The notes below the pieces were generated by a model, which was given only the letters and a program-made list of their open reading frames with translations, was not told where the DNA came from and did no database searches. Shown here in pieces: positions 39,722 through 48,084 of a stretch of DNA of 64,000 nt (position 1 is its first letter; each line of letters starts with the position of its first letter). Source of the DNA: Cellulomonas sp. ES6. Lineage in GTDB: Bacteria > Actinomycetota > Actinomycetes > Actinomycetales > Cellulomonadaceae. A program made the translations under genes and the position numbers. The stretch is taken from contig NZ_CP125655.1 of NCBI RefSeq assembly GCF_030053835.1, positions 3,720,001 to 3,784,000 on the forward strand, given 5' to 3'.

Positions 39722-40336
39722 ATGACCAGCGGCGAGAGCACCCGGCGCACCGTCCTCGACCCCGAGGAGCGGCGGGCCGCGCTGCTCGACGCCGCGGAGC
39801 GTGCGTACGCCGAGCGCGGGCTCAGCCGCACCACCGTCAGCGACGTCGCCCGGGCCGCCGGCGTGACGCGCGGGCTCGTGTACCACTACTTCCCGACCAC
39901 CGAGGACCTGCTGGACGCCGTCCTCGAGCGCCGGGTCGAGGCGTTCGCGGAGTCCGTGCGGGCCTGGGACGCGCACCGCACCGTCGGGGACGTCGAGGGC
40001 GCGCTGCGCGACGTCGTGGCGCTGTTCCGCGCCCAGACCGCCTCGGACGACCCGGTGCGGGCCGACCTGCACCGCCCGGAGAACGCGGCGCTGTACCAGC
40101 GCTTCGTCGACCGGGCCGTCGCGGCGGTCGTCGACACGCTCCAGGTCACCACCGTCGAGGCGTACTCCGCCCGGCACGGGCTGGCCATCGAGCACGTCCG
40201 CGCGACGTTCGTCGTGCTGGTGCACGGGCTCGTCGGCCTGGTCCGCACCGAGCCGGACGTCCCCGACGCCGTCCTGGCCTCGCTCGTCCGGCAGACCCTG
40301 CGGCTCGACCTGGTCGGACGACGACCGGCGCCCTGA
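39722..40336 (+). CDS. TetR/AcrR family transcriptional regulator
   Basis: 204 aa. HTH about residues 18-62 (LLDAAERAYAERGLSRTTVSD, GVTRGLVYHYFPTTEDLLDA). The remainder is the ligand domain. Next gene, 58 nt downstream, is a DUF5692 membrane protein, its likely regulatory target along with itself. Confidence 0.87.
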   Translation: MTSGESTRRTVLDPEERRAALLDAAERAYAERGLSRTTVSDVARAAGVTRGLVYHYFPTTEDLLDAVLERRVEAFAESVRAWDAHRTVGDVEGALRDVVALFRAQTASDDPVRADLHRPENAALYQRFVDRAVAAVVDTLQVTTVEAYSARHGLAIEHVRATFVVLVHGLVGLVRTEPDVPDAVLASLVRQTLRLDLVGRRPAP

Positions 40337-40394
40337 CCGGGCGCACACCCCGCGCCGCCGCTGGACGCGACGGCACCGCTCGCAAGGAGGCACC

Positions 40395-41360
40395 GTGTTC
40401 CTGTTCGACCAGATCCCCTGGTACTCGGCCCTGATGTGGTGCGTCGTGCTCGCCGCGCTCATCGGGCTCAACGAGGTCACCCGCCGCTGGCGCGCCGCCG
40501 GCCTGGCGTTCTTCGTGGCGCTGCCGGTGGTGCTGACGATCTTCGTCTGGCCCCACACCGCCGGGGCGGGCTCCTCCACCGGCACGTGGTTCCACTGGGT
40601 CAAGGTGTACTCGGCGCTCGCCGGGTGCCTCGGCTTCATGGCCCTGCGGTACCACCCGAAGCTGGCCGCGAAGCGCTGGGCGCTCGCGTTCCCGGCGGCG
40701 ATCCTCGCCATCAACATCGCCGAGGCCGTGCTGCGCGACTTCCAGGTCGCCGGGATGTCCGAGGGCGTCGTCGACGGCGTCTACATGGTCCCCGGCCCGT
40801 GGAACGTCATGAACGGCGTCGCCGGCATCCTCAACCTCGTGACGATCTGCGGCTGGGCCGGGATCATGATCAGCCGCTCGCCGAGCCGCGACATGATCTG
40901 GCCGGACATGCTGTGGTTCTGGATCATCCCCTACGACCTGTGGAACTTCGCCTACGTCTACAACTGCGTCGGCGACCACGCGTTCTACGCGGGTGCGGCC
41001 CTGCTGATCTCCTGCACCATCCCGGCGTTCGTGTTCAAGCGCGGGGCGTGGCTGCAGCACCGGGCGCACACCCTGGCGCTGTGGATGATGTTCACGATGG
41101 CGTTCCCGACGTTCGTGTCGTCGTCGGTGTTCGCGGTGGAGTCCTCGCACGACCCGGCCGCGCTGTTCACCGTCAGCGCGATCTCGCTCGCGTCGAACGT
41201 GGCGCTCGCCGTCTACCAGCTGCACCGGATCGTGACCACGCGCCGCAACCCGCTGACCGGCACCGAGCTCTACCCGGAGCTGCCGGCGTACCGGAAGGTC
41301 GTCGCCGAGGAGCAGGCCGCCGTCGAGCGGCAGGAGCAGCGCGTCCTCGCCGCAGCCTGA
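40395..41360 (+). CDS. DUF5692 family membrane protein
   Basis: 321 aa, about nine hydrophobic segments. It begins MFLFDQIPWYSALMWCVVLA and has conserved WFWIIPYDLWNFAYVYN in the middle. GTG start with AAGGAGG 4 nt upstream, a strong site. No biochemical role is known to me. The TetR gene upstream suggests a chemically induced membrane protein. Confidence 0.75.
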   Translation: MFLFDQIPWYSALMWCVVLAALIGLNEVTRRWRAAGLAFFVALPVVLTIFVWPHTAGAGSSTGTWFHWVKVYSALAGCLGFMALRYHPKLAAKRWALAFPAAILAINIAEAVLRDFQVAGMSEGVVDGVYMVPGPWNVMNGVAGILNLVTICGWAGIMISRSPSRDMIWPDMLWFWIIPYDLWNFAYVYNCVGDHAFYAGAALLISCTIPAFVFKRGAWLQHRAHTLALWMMFTMAFPTFVSSSVFAVESSHDPAALFTVSAISLASNVALAVYQLHRIVTTRRNPLTGTELYPELPAYRKVVAEEQAAVERQEQRVLAAA

Positions 41361-41370
41361 CCCCACCGGG

Positions 41371-41405
41371 ACGTCCCGCCCGCCGTCACCCGGCGGGCGG
41401 GACGT
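41371..41405. terminator. bidirectional terminator overlapping the BBE-like gene end
   Basis: 15-bp arms 41371-41385 and 41391-41405. The 5-nt loop carries the stop codon of the minus-strand flavoenzyme gene. Confidence 0.75.
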
Positions 41406-42750
41406 TCTGGTTCCGGCGGAACAGGTTGCCCGGGTCGTACACCGCCTTCACCGCGGCCAGCCGGTCCCAGGTGGCACCCGGGTAGGCCGCGCGGACCCGC
41501 TCCGGCCCCTCGTCCGCGAGGAAGTTCACGTAGGCGCCCGGATTCCCCTGGTCGAGCAGGGCGGCGGTCTGCGCGACCCACGCCGCGCGGCGCTCGCGGT
41601 CGTCCGGTCCGTCCACGAACGCGGCGACGTTGCCCATGAGCCGGGCCGACCGGTGCGCGTACGCCGTGGCCTGCGGGTCCACCCGCGCGATCGCCCCGCC
41701 GAGCGCGCGGAGCTGCACCACCCGCATCCCGTCGACCGCGGAGAGCCGCTCCACCAGGCGCTCGGCGAGCGGCAGGTCGACGTGGTCGGTCAGCAGCGTC
41801 AGGGCGACGGCCCGCGGGTGGTACTCCGGGTCGGCGGGCGGGAACAGCTCGGGGTAGGGGACCGGGCGCACCAGGTCCGCCAGCGGCTCGCCGAACGCGC
41901 GCAGCGGCGCCAGCGCCGCGTCGGCCGCCTCGGCCGGACCCGACCAGCAGACCAGCGCCATGAGGACGAGCGACCCGTGGTGCTCGGCGGGCACGAACGG
42001 CAGCGGCGGGCAGGGCATGACGTTGACGATCGCGGACAGCTCGTCCGGGGCGGCCTGGGTCGCGGTGACGAACCCGGCGACCGCGGCGGGCGTGGCCGGC
42101 AGCACGAGCATCCCGCCGACCACGCCGTCCAGCGGGTGCAGCCGCAGCTGCAGCCGCGTCACGACGCCGACGTTCCCGCCGCCGCCCCGCAGCGCCCAGA
42201 ACAGGTCCGGGTGCTGCTCGGCGTCCGCGCGCACCACCCGCCCGTCGGCGAGCACGACGTCCGCGGCCAGCAGGTTGTCGATCGTCAGCCCGTGCGCCCG
42301 CGAGAGGTAGCCGACGCCGCCGCCCAGCGTGATGCCGGAGACGCCGACCGACCCGGTGTCCCCGAACCCGACCGCGAGCCCGTGCGCCGCCGTGGCCGCC
42401 GTCACGGCACCCGCGGTCAGGCCCGCCCCGACCCAGGCGGTCCGCCGCTCGACGTCGACGTCGAGCTCCGTGAGGTCGCGCACGTCGACGACGATCCCGC
42501 CGTCCACCGACCCGTGCGCGGCGTTGCTGTGGCCGCCGCTGCGCACGGCGAGCGGCAGCCCGGACTCCCGGGCCACGGTCACGGCGGCGGCGACGTCGGC
42601 GTCGTCCAGCGGTCGCACGACGACCGCCGGGCGCGGGTCCACGCCGCCCGGCACGACGGCGCGCAGGGCGTCGTAGTCGGGGTCCTCGGGCGTGACCACC
42701 CGGCCGCGGAGGCGGGCGCGGAGGTCGGCGAGCGCGGTGCTGACGGACAT
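41386..42750 (-). CDS. FAD-linked oxidoreductase, berberine-bridge-enzyme-like
   Basis: 454 aa. PCMH-type FAD domain with RSGGHSNA, whose His is the usual covalent flavin link, and TGSVGVSGITLGGGVGYLSR. No Cys stands at the second (6-S-cysteinyl) attachment site, so the flavin is probably singly bound. The BBE C-terminal motif is NLFRRNQNV. It oxidises an alcohol, sugar or alkaloid-like substrate using oxygen. AGGAG lies 6 nt upstream of the ATG. No signal peptide. Confidence 0.87.
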   Translation of the reverse strand: MSVSTALADLRARLRGRVVTPEDPDYDALRAVVPGGVDPRPAVVVRPLDDADVAAAVTVARESGLPLAVRSGGHSNAAHGSVDGGIVVDVRDLTELDVDVERRTAWVGAGLTAGAVTAATAAHGLAVGFGDTGSVGVSGITLGGGVGYLSRAHGLTIDNLLAADVVLADGRVVRADAEQHPDLFWALRGGGGNVGVVTRLQLRLHPLDGVVGGMLVLPATPAAVAGFVTATQAAPDELSAIVNVMPCPPLPFVPAEHHGSLVLMALVCWSGPAEAADAALAPLRAFGEPLADLVRPVPYPELFPPADPEYHPRAVALTLLTDHVDLPLAERLVERLSAVDGMRVVQLRALGGAIARVDPQATAYAHRSARLMGNVAAFVDGPDDRERRAAWVAQTAALLDQGNPGAYVNFLADEGPERVRAAYPGATWDRLAAVKAVYDPGNLFRRNQNVPPAG

Positions 42751-42842
42751 GGGGGCTCCTGGGCGACGTCGGCGGAACCAGGGTCGCGCCGGGGGAGCGG
42801 CGGGGGCAAGGGCCCGGGCGGGCCGGCTCCCCGCCGCCTGGG

Positions 42843-42848
42843 TACGCT
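42843..42848 (+). promoter_or_regulatory. leaderless -10 box of DUF1905 gene
   Basis: TACGCT, then 6 nt, then ATG 42855. Confidence 0.5.
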
Positions 42849-42854
42849 CGCCGG

Positions 42855-43142
42855 ATGGACCTGCGGTTCACCGGTGAGGTCGTGTACTGGCGCGGGCCGG
42901 CGCCGTTCCACTTCGTGCCCGTGGGCGAGCAGGAGGCCGCCGCGCTGCACGCCGCGTCGGCGCTCGTGTCCTACGGCTGGGGCGTGATCCCGGTTGCGGT
43001 GACGCTCGGGCGGACGCAGTGGACGACGTCGCTGTTCCCGCGCGACGGCGGCTACCTGGTCCCGATCAAGGCCGCCGTGCGCCGGGCCGAGGACGTCGAG
43101 GTCGGCGACACGGTGACGCTCCGGCTCGTCGTCGCCACCTGA
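42855..43142 (+). CDS. DUF1905 domain protein
   Basis: 95 aa single-domain beta-barrel-like protein: FTGEVVYWRGPAPFHFVPVG, then GWGVIPVAVTLGRTQWTTSLFP and YLVPIKAAVRRAEDVEVGD. The family has no established function. A second DUF1905 gene lies 300 bp downstream. Confidence 0.8.
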   Translation: MDLRFTGEVVYWRGPAPFHFVPVGEQEAAALHAASALVSYGWGVIPVAVTLGRTQWTTSLFPRDGGYLVPIKAAVRRAEDVEVGDTVTLRLVVAT

Positions 43143-43170
43143 CGGGCCGCGGCACGGCATGCTCGGTCCC

Positions 43171-43407
43171 GTGCCCGCTCCCCGCCGCCGCGCGTCCGCC
43201 CTCGTCGTCGCGGTCGTCGGTGCCGTCATCGCGGGGGTCGGTGCCTGGCTGCTGACCCGCCGGCCGAGCGGCTGGTTCGCGTACGCGCAGCTCAGCGAGC
43301 AGGTCTACCGGCCGGGCGCGGGGTCGTCGGCCGCGGGGATCGCGTGCGTCGTGGTGGGCGTGCTCGTGCTGGCCGGGGCGGGCTGGCTGGCGCTGCGGCG
43401 CCGCTGA
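43171..43407 (+). CDS. small two-helix membrane protein
   Basis: 78 aa from GTG 43171, chosen because CATGCT lies 7 nt before it (leaderless type). An ATG at 43159 would add four residues. Two hydrophobic helices (about 10-28 and 52-72) with basic ends RRR and LRRR. Not recognised as a family. Lies between the two DUF1905 genes. Confidence 0.55.
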   Translation: MPAPRRRASALVVAVVGAVIAGVGAWLLTRRPSGWFAYAQLSEQVYRPGAGSSAAGIACVVVGVLVLAGAGWLALRRR

Positions 43408-43442
43408 GGGTGCGTGTCGGCGCCGTCGGGCACCATCGGGGC

Positions 43443-43745
43443 ATGACCTTCGACTTCGAGGCGCCGCTGTGGGAGTGGGACGCCCGCCGCACCGAGCGGT
43501 GGACGTTCGTCAGCGTGCCCGAGGACGCGTCCGACGAGATCCTCGAGCGGGCCGGGGCGTTCGCGCGCGGGTTCGGGTCGCTGCGGGTCGAGGTGACGGT
43601 GGGCGGCACCACGTGGCGGACGTCGATCTTCCCCGACGGGAAGCACCGGGCGTACTCGCTGCCGGTGAAGCGGGCCGTGCGTGACGCGGAGGGCCTGACC
43701 ACCGGCGGGCCGGTGCGGGTGCGGCTCCGGGTGCTCGACGTCTGA
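43443..43745 (+). CDS. DUF1905 domain protein, second copy
   Basis: 100 aa. It shares the pattern FEAPLWEW, WTFVSVPEDASDEI, VEVTVGGTTWRTSIFPDG and YSLPVKRAVRDAEGL with the first copy but is well diverged from it. CACCAT plus 6 nt precedes ATG 43443. Function unknown. Confidence 0.8.
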   Translation: MTFDFEAPLWEWDARRTERWTFVSVPEDASDEILERAGAFARGFGSLRVEVTVGGTTWRTSIFPDGKHRAYSLPVKRAVRDAEGLTTGGPVRVRLRVLDV

Positions 43746-43761
43746 CCGTGCCCGCCCGGCG

Positions 43762-44598
43762 TCAGGACCGACCGGCGCCCGGCGCGTCGGACGGCGCGTT
43801 CACGGTGTCCCCGTCGAACGCGAGCGGGTCGTCCGGCCCGACGGGGAACGCCTCCAGCGCCGGCTCGGCCAGCACCGCCGCGACCGCCTCCCGGGTGCCG
43901 CCGACGAGGGTCGAGTCGTGGTCGACCTCCGTCCCGACGCACCAGGCGCGGTCCTGCGGCCAGATCAGCGCGGGCGACTGGCCGTCGCCGTCGCCGGGCC
44001 CGCGGGCCACGTCCACCACGGCGTCGAGCGGCCCGGCGACCAGCAGGTAGTCGCGGGCGGGCAGGCGGAACCGCGGCGCGTCCCACTCGGCGTCGGTGAA
44101 CGCGCGCGGCACGGGCTCGGTGCGGGCCACGCGCCCGTCGACGACGGTCATCCGCACGGAGCCGCCGTTGAGGGCGCCCCAGCCCTCCCACACCGCCATC
44201 AGGCACCGGTCGGCGGTCGCGGTGTGCGGGGCCAGCGCGCGGCAGAGCGCGGTGAGCTGGGGGAGGGCGAGGTGACCCTCCGCCGGTCGGCCGTGCGGCC
44301 AGAGCGCGGTGTCGGGGTCCGACGGATCCGCGTCGTCGCCCCCCACGAGGCGGTGCCACTGGACCAGCGGGTGCAGGGTGCGCCCGGTGACCGCGGCGAC
44401 GTCGGCCCACCGCAGCGGCGCCCACGGCGCGTCATCCGGTGCGTCGGGGAGCGCCCCGACGACCGGGTGCAGCACCCGCGCGTACGCCTCGAACCCGCCC
44501 GGGAGCAGCCCGGTGACCGTGGTCCAGCGGCCGAGCCGCGGGCGGACCCAGTCGCCGGCGGAGACGTCGTCCAGCACGGCGGCGCGGTCGGTCCACAT
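43762..44598 (-). CDS. conserved hypothetical protein
   Basis: 278 aa soluble protein rich in Trp, Asp and Pro, with no signal peptide or membrane helix. Recognisable stretches are RPRLGRWTTVTGLLPGGFEAYARVLHP near the start and WPQDRAWCVGTEVDHDSTLVGG near residue 225. It looks like a widespread actinobacterial protein of unknown role. GACGAT sits 6 nt before the ATG. I assign no function. Confidence 0.65.
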   Translation of the reverse strand: MWTDRAAVLDDVSAGDWVRPRLGRWTTVTGLLPGGFEAYARVLHPVVGALPDAPDDAPWAPLRWADVAAVTGRTLHPLVQWHRLVGGDDADPSDPDTALWPHGRPAEGHLALPQLTALCRALAPHTATADRCLMAVWEGWGALNGGSVRMTVVDGRVARTEPVPRAFTDAEWDAPRFRLPARDYLLVAGPLDAVVDVARGPGDGDGQSPALIWPQDRAWCVGTEVDHDSTLVGGTREAVAAVLAEPALEAFPVGPDDPLAFDGDTVNAPSDAPGAGRS

Positions 44599-44647
44599 GC
44601 CGCGATCGTCGTCGCCGCGTCGCCCGCGCCGCAACCGACGGCGTGGC

Positions 44648-45070
44648 TCAGGGGCGGCCAGCCTCCCACGGGTCCACCAGCGGGAGGCCGAGCCCGGCGA
44701 AGTCACGGGTGTTCCGCGTCGCGAGCGTCGCGCCCCGGCTCGCGCAGATGGCGGCGATCATGCCGTCCTCGACGCTCAGGGGGCGGCCGGCGGCGCGCCT
44801 GGCCGCCTGGAAGCCGGCGTACCGGCGGGCGGCGTCGACGTCGAACGGCAGCACGGAGTCCCGGAACGACTCCGCCATGGCCTCGATCGCCCGGACGAGG
44901 CCGTCGCGCCGTCGCCCGGCGGGCAGGTGCTGAGCCCCGGTGAGGAGCTCGGCGACGCTGACCGCGGTCACCGCGGCGGACCCGTCCACGTCGTCGAGCC
45001 ACCCGAGCACACCAGGGTCGGGCTCCGCGCGCAGCGGCTCGGACAGCACGTTCGTGTCGAGGACGATCAC
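44648..45070 (-). CDS. vapC: PIN-domain toxin VapC
   Basis: 140 aa. Mg2+-binding acidic residues D5 (MIVLDTN), E41 (SVAEL), and the D/E pair in PLSVEDGMIAA and TRDF. Family members cut RNA, often tRNA or rRNA. It overlaps the antitoxin gene by 4 bp (stop of vapB with ATG of vapC), the standard antitoxin-first order. Confidence 0.9.
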   Translation of the reverse strand: MIVLDTNVLSEPLRAEPDPGVLGWLDDVDGSAAVTAVSVAELLTGAQHLPAGRRRDGLVRAIEAMAESFRDSVLPFDVDAARRYAGFQAARRAAGRPLSVEDGMIAAICASRGATLATRNTRDFAGLGLPLVDPWEAGRP

Positions 45071-45294
45071 CCGAGATCGACCTCGCGCGGGGCCGACCGC
45101 GTCGGGAGCGTCAGGTCGTCGCCGCGCAGGTCGCGCGCGGCGTCGAGCCAGGACCGGGTCAGGCCGGTGTCGAGGACCGCCGCGCTGAGGATCGCGCGCG
45201 CCTCGGCCTCCATGGACCGGTGGTGGTGCGCTGCGCGCTCCTTGAGGCGTCGCTGCACCTCGTCGTCCAGGTTCCGCACGGTCACGGTCGCCAC
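45067..45294 (-). CDS. vapB: VapB/FitA-like ribbon-helix-helix antitoxin
   Basis: 75 aa. The RHH start VATVTVRNLDDEVQRRLKERAAHHHRSMEAEAR gives DNA binding; the C-terminal tail (SWLDAARDLRGDDLTLP) wraps the toxin. GTG 45294 has GGAGG 4 nt upstream. Autoregulates through repeats over its promoter. Confidence 0.88.
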   Translation of the reverse strand: MATVTVRNLDDEVQRRLKERAAHHHRSMEAEARAILSAAVLDTGLTRSWLDAARDLRGDDLTLPTRSAPREVDLG

Positions 45295-45311
45295 GGTGCC
45301 TCCCTCGATGA

Positions 45312-45329
45312 TTGCTAGCAATGCTAGCA
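45312..45329 (-). promoter_or_regulatory. vapBC operator/promoter
   Basis: Two adjacent 9-bp repeats TTGCTAGCA (45312-45320) and ATGCTAGCA (45321-45329), each containing the palindrome TGCTAGCA. Read on the minus strand they include TAGCAT, a -10 box, so antitoxin binding would block transcription. Confidence 0.65.
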
Positions 45330-45358
45330 GTCGCCGAGAGGCGGGGTCGCCCCCGGGC

Positions 45359-45712
45359 TCAGGCGGCGAGGTCGACGGCGCCCAGCGGCCCGCCCGCGGG
45401 CGCCGGGTCGGGGGCGACGGTCGCCGGCGGGGTGTCGCCCGCGGCCCGCTCCGCCTCGCGCGCCCGCTGCCGTCGCGCGCGCAGCACCACGGCGACGGCG
45501 TGCACGCCGACGACGGCCCACACCGCGTTGGTGACGACCGACGGCCACACGCCGCTGCTCGCCGCGACCAGCCCCATGAACAGCCCGGAGACGACGTTCG
45601 CGAGCTGGTACCGCCCGGAGGTGGGGGCCCACGTGCCGCGGGTGACGAGGACGTAGGCGACGAGGCACGTGACCGCGCCGACCCAGCCGAGCGCGGTGAC
45701 GAGAGCGGACAC
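45359..45712 (-). CDS. small integral membrane protein (CBU_0592-like)
   Basis: 117 aa from GTG 45712 (GGAG 8 nt upstream). Three hydrophobic segments (about 3-23, 33-52, 57-76), with GRYQLANVVSGLFMGLVAASSG in the middle as in the CBU_0592-like family, then a polar Ala/Pro tail. Divergent from a LysR gene that may control it. Function unknown. Confidence 0.7.
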   Translation of the reverse strand: MSALVTALGWVGAVTCLVAYVLVTRGTWAPTSGRYQLANVVSGLFMGLVAASSGVWPSVVTNAVWAVVGVHAVAVVLRARRQRAREAERAAGDTPPATVAPDPAPAGGPLGAVDLAA

Positions 45713-45854
45713 GGGCGTGCTCCAGGAAGGTCCAGGGGTGGGTGAGGGGGTGCCGGGCGTGCCGTCCCGCGGCCTCCCGACGGCACCAGTGTGCGTCCGG
45801 ATCGGGTTCAGCACAATCGAACGATGATGCGACCGGGATGTAGCAGAACTGAAC

Positions 45855-45860
45855 TAGTCT
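45855..45860 (+). promoter_or_regulatory. leaderless -10 box of LysR gene
   Basis: TAGTCT, 6 nt before GTG 45867. Upstream, GTTCAG (45806-45811) and CTGAAC (45849-45854) form an inverted pair. ATCGAACGAT lies between them and might be part of the LysR site. Confidence 0.45.
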
Positions 45861-45866
45861 GGTGGC

Positions 45867-46769
45867 GTGCCGACCGACCCGCGCCGCCTCGCCGTCCTGC
45901 TCGCCGTTCACCGCGCCGGCGGCGTGCTCGCGGCCGCCGACCTGCTGCACGTCACGCCGTCCGCGGTGTCCCAGCAGATCGCCCGCCTGGAGGCGGAGGA
46001 GGGCGTGCCGGTGCTGGACCGCGGGCCGCGCGGGGCGACGCTCACGGCCGCCGGGCGCATCCTCGCGGAGGCCGCCGAGCGCATCGAGTCGGAGCTGGTC
46101 GAGGCCCGCAAGTCGCTGGCGGCGCTCGGCGGCGAGGTGTCCGGGCGGGTGACGGTCGCCGGGTTCCAGACGGCGATCCGGGCGGTGGTCGCCCCGACGT
46201 TCGCGGTCGTGGCCGAGCGCCACCCGGGCATCGAGCTCGTCGTCGAGGAGCGCGACCCGGCCGAGTCCATGCGGCGCCTGCGCGAGGGCGACGCCGACGT
46301 GGTGCTGCTGGAGCGGGACGAGGACGCCGACACGCACGTCCCGCGCGGGCAGCGGGACGTGGTGCTGCTCGAGGAGCCGTGGCGCCTGGTGCTCCCGGGC
46401 TCCGTCGCGACACCCACGCAGCTCTCCGACCTCGCCGGCGTGACGTGGCTCGCGGCCGAGCGGAACACCGCCGCCGCGCGGGCGATGGGGCGCGTGACGT
46501 CCGCCCTGGGGGCGCCCACCGTCCGGCACGTGTACTACGACTTCGACGTCGCGCTCGCGCTCGTCGCGGCCGGGCAGGGGGTCGGGCTGCTGCCGGCGCT
46601 GGCGCTGCAGGGCGAGCTCCCGGACGGGGTGACGGTCGCGACGGTGCCCGGGCTCGGCTCGCGGCGGCTCGTCGCCCGCCACCGGGCCACCCGCCGCGAG
46701 CCCGGTCCGGCCGTCGTGGCGGTCATCGAGGAGCTGCTCGCGGTGGCCTCGGGGCTCGACCTGGTGTGA
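45867..46769 (+). CDS. LysR family transcriptional regulator
   Basis: 300 aa. The N-terminal winged HTH (about 4-62) contains AVHRAGGVLAAADLLHVTPSA and VSQQIARLEAEEGV. The effector-binding domain (about 90-295) starts GRVTVAGFQTAIRAVVAP. Effector unknown. Divergent from a small membrane protein. Confidence 0.9.
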   Translation: MPTDPRRLAVLLAVHRAGGVLAAADLLHVTPSAVSQQIARLEAEEGVPVLDRGPRGATLTAAGRILAEAAERIESELVEARKSLAALGGEVSGRVTVAGFQTAIRAVVAPTFAVVAERHPGIELVVEERDPAESMRRLREGDADVVLLERDEDADTHVPRGQRDVVLLEEPWRLVLPGSVATPTQLSDLAGVTWLAAERNTAAARAMGRVTSALGAPTVRHVYYDFDVALALVAAGQGVGLLPALALQGELPDGVTVATVPGLGSRRLVARHRATRREPGPAVVAVIEELLAVASGLDLV

Positions 46770-46806
46770 GGCGCCGCGCCCCCGGGCGGGCCGGTGGGCG
46801 CGCCCC

Positions 46807-46812
46807 TAGGCT
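46807..46812 (+). promoter_or_regulatory. leaderless -10 box of FAD oxidoreductase gene
   Basis: TAGGCT, then 6 nt, then ATG 46819. Confidence 0.5.
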
Positions 46813-46818
46813 CCCCGC

Positions 46819-48066
46819 ATGGACTGCGACGTCGTGGTGGTGGGAGCCGGCCTGGCGGGCCTGACCTGCGCGCGGGTGCTGCACGCCCGCGGGCTCGACG
46901 TCCGGGTGCTGGAGGCGGCGCCGGTGGTCGGCGGCCGGATGCGCAGCGACCGGGTCGACGGGTTCACGCTCGACCGCGGGTTCCAGGTGGTCAACCCCGC
47001 CTACCCGGCCCTGCGCCGGGAGGTCGACGTCGCCGCGCTGCGGGTGCAGCCGTTCCTCGCGGGTGTCGCGGTCCGCCGCGCGGACGGCCTGGCGCTGCTC
47101 GCCGACCCCCGGCGGGCGCCCGGCGCGCTGCCGGCGACGCTGGGCAGCGGCTACCTGCGCGTCGGCGAGCTGGCGGCGCTCGCGCGCTGGGCCGCCCCCG
47201 CGCGCGGTCCGGTGCGCGCGCTCGAGCAGGGGCCGGACGCCACGCTGGCGGAGTCGTTCCGCGCGGCCGGCCTCGACGGGCTGCTGCGCCACGAGGTGCT
47301 CGAGCCGTTCCTCGCGGGCGTGCTGGCCGACGAGTCCGGCTCGACGTCCGCAGCCTTCGTGCGGCTGGTCGTGCGCTCGATGCTCCGCGGCACGCCCGGC
47401 ATCCCCACGGGCGGGGCCGGCGCCCTGCCCGCCCTGCTCGCGGCGCCGCTGCCGCACGTGACGACCGGGGTGCGCGTCGACGCGGTCGAGCCGGTGCCCG
47501 GCGGTCACGCCGTGCGGGCGGACGGCGGCGGCATCGCGGCGCGCGCCGTGGTCGTCGCCACCGACGCGGCCGGCGCCGCGGCCCTCACCGGGGTCGAGTC
47601 GCCACCGGTGCGGGGGCTGGTCACCACGTGGTGGGAGGCCGAGGGGGTCCCGCGCGTCGACGCGGTGGTCGTCGACGGGCGTCGGCGCGGGCCCGTGGTG
47701 AACGCCGCGCTGGTGTCGGCCGTCGCGCCGGGCTCCGCGCCGGCGGGCGCGCAGCTCGTACAGGCGACGTGCGTGCTGGCGCCCGGTCCCCGGGACCCCG
47801 CCGCCCGGCCCGACCCCGCCGCGGTGCGCCGGCAGGCCGGCGAGATGCTCGGGGCCGACCCGCGGGGCTGGCGCGAGCTCGCGACGCACGAGGTCGCCGC
47901 GGCGCTCCCGGCGGTGCCGCCGCCGCTGCGGGTGCGCCGGCCCGTCGACCTGGGGGACGGGCGGTACGTGTGCGGCGACCACCGGGACACCCCGTCGCAG
48001 CAGGGCGCGCTGGTCTCGGGCCGCCGGGCCGCGCGGGCGGTCGCCCGGAGGCTGCTCGGGGCGTGA
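46819..48066 (+). CDS. NAD(P)/FAD-dependent oxidoreductase, amine oxidase/phytoene desaturase-like
   Basis: 415 aa. N-terminal Rossmann motif VVVGAGLAGLTCARVLHARG, then LEAAPVVGGRMRSDRVDGFTLDRGFQ, the amine-oxidase/phytoene-desaturase FAD signature. The C-terminal flavin contact is RYVCGDHRDTPSQQGALVSG. Substrate unknown; homologues are usually isolated genes of this size. Confidence 0.85.
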   Translation: MDCDVVVVGAGLAGLTCARVLHARGLDVRVLEAAPVVGGRMRSDRVDGFTLDRGFQVVNPAYPALRREVDVAALRVQPFLAGVAVRRADGLALLADPRRAPGALPATLGSGYLRVGELAALARWAAPARGPVRALEQGPDATLAESFRAAGLDGLLRHEVLEPFLAGVLADESGSTSAAFVRLVVRSMLRGTPGIPTGGAGALPALLAAPLPHVTTGVRVDAVEPVPGGHAVRADGGGIAARAVVVATDAAGAAALTGVESPPVRGLVTTWWEAEGVPRVDAVVVDGRRRGPVVNAALVSAVAPGSAPAGAQLVQATCVLAPGPRDPAARPDPAAVRRQAGEMLGADPRGWRELATHEVAAALPAVPPPLRVRRPVDLGDGRYVCGDHRDTPSQQGALVSGRRAARAVARRLLGA

Positions 48067-48084
48067 GCGCACACCCGCGGCGGC

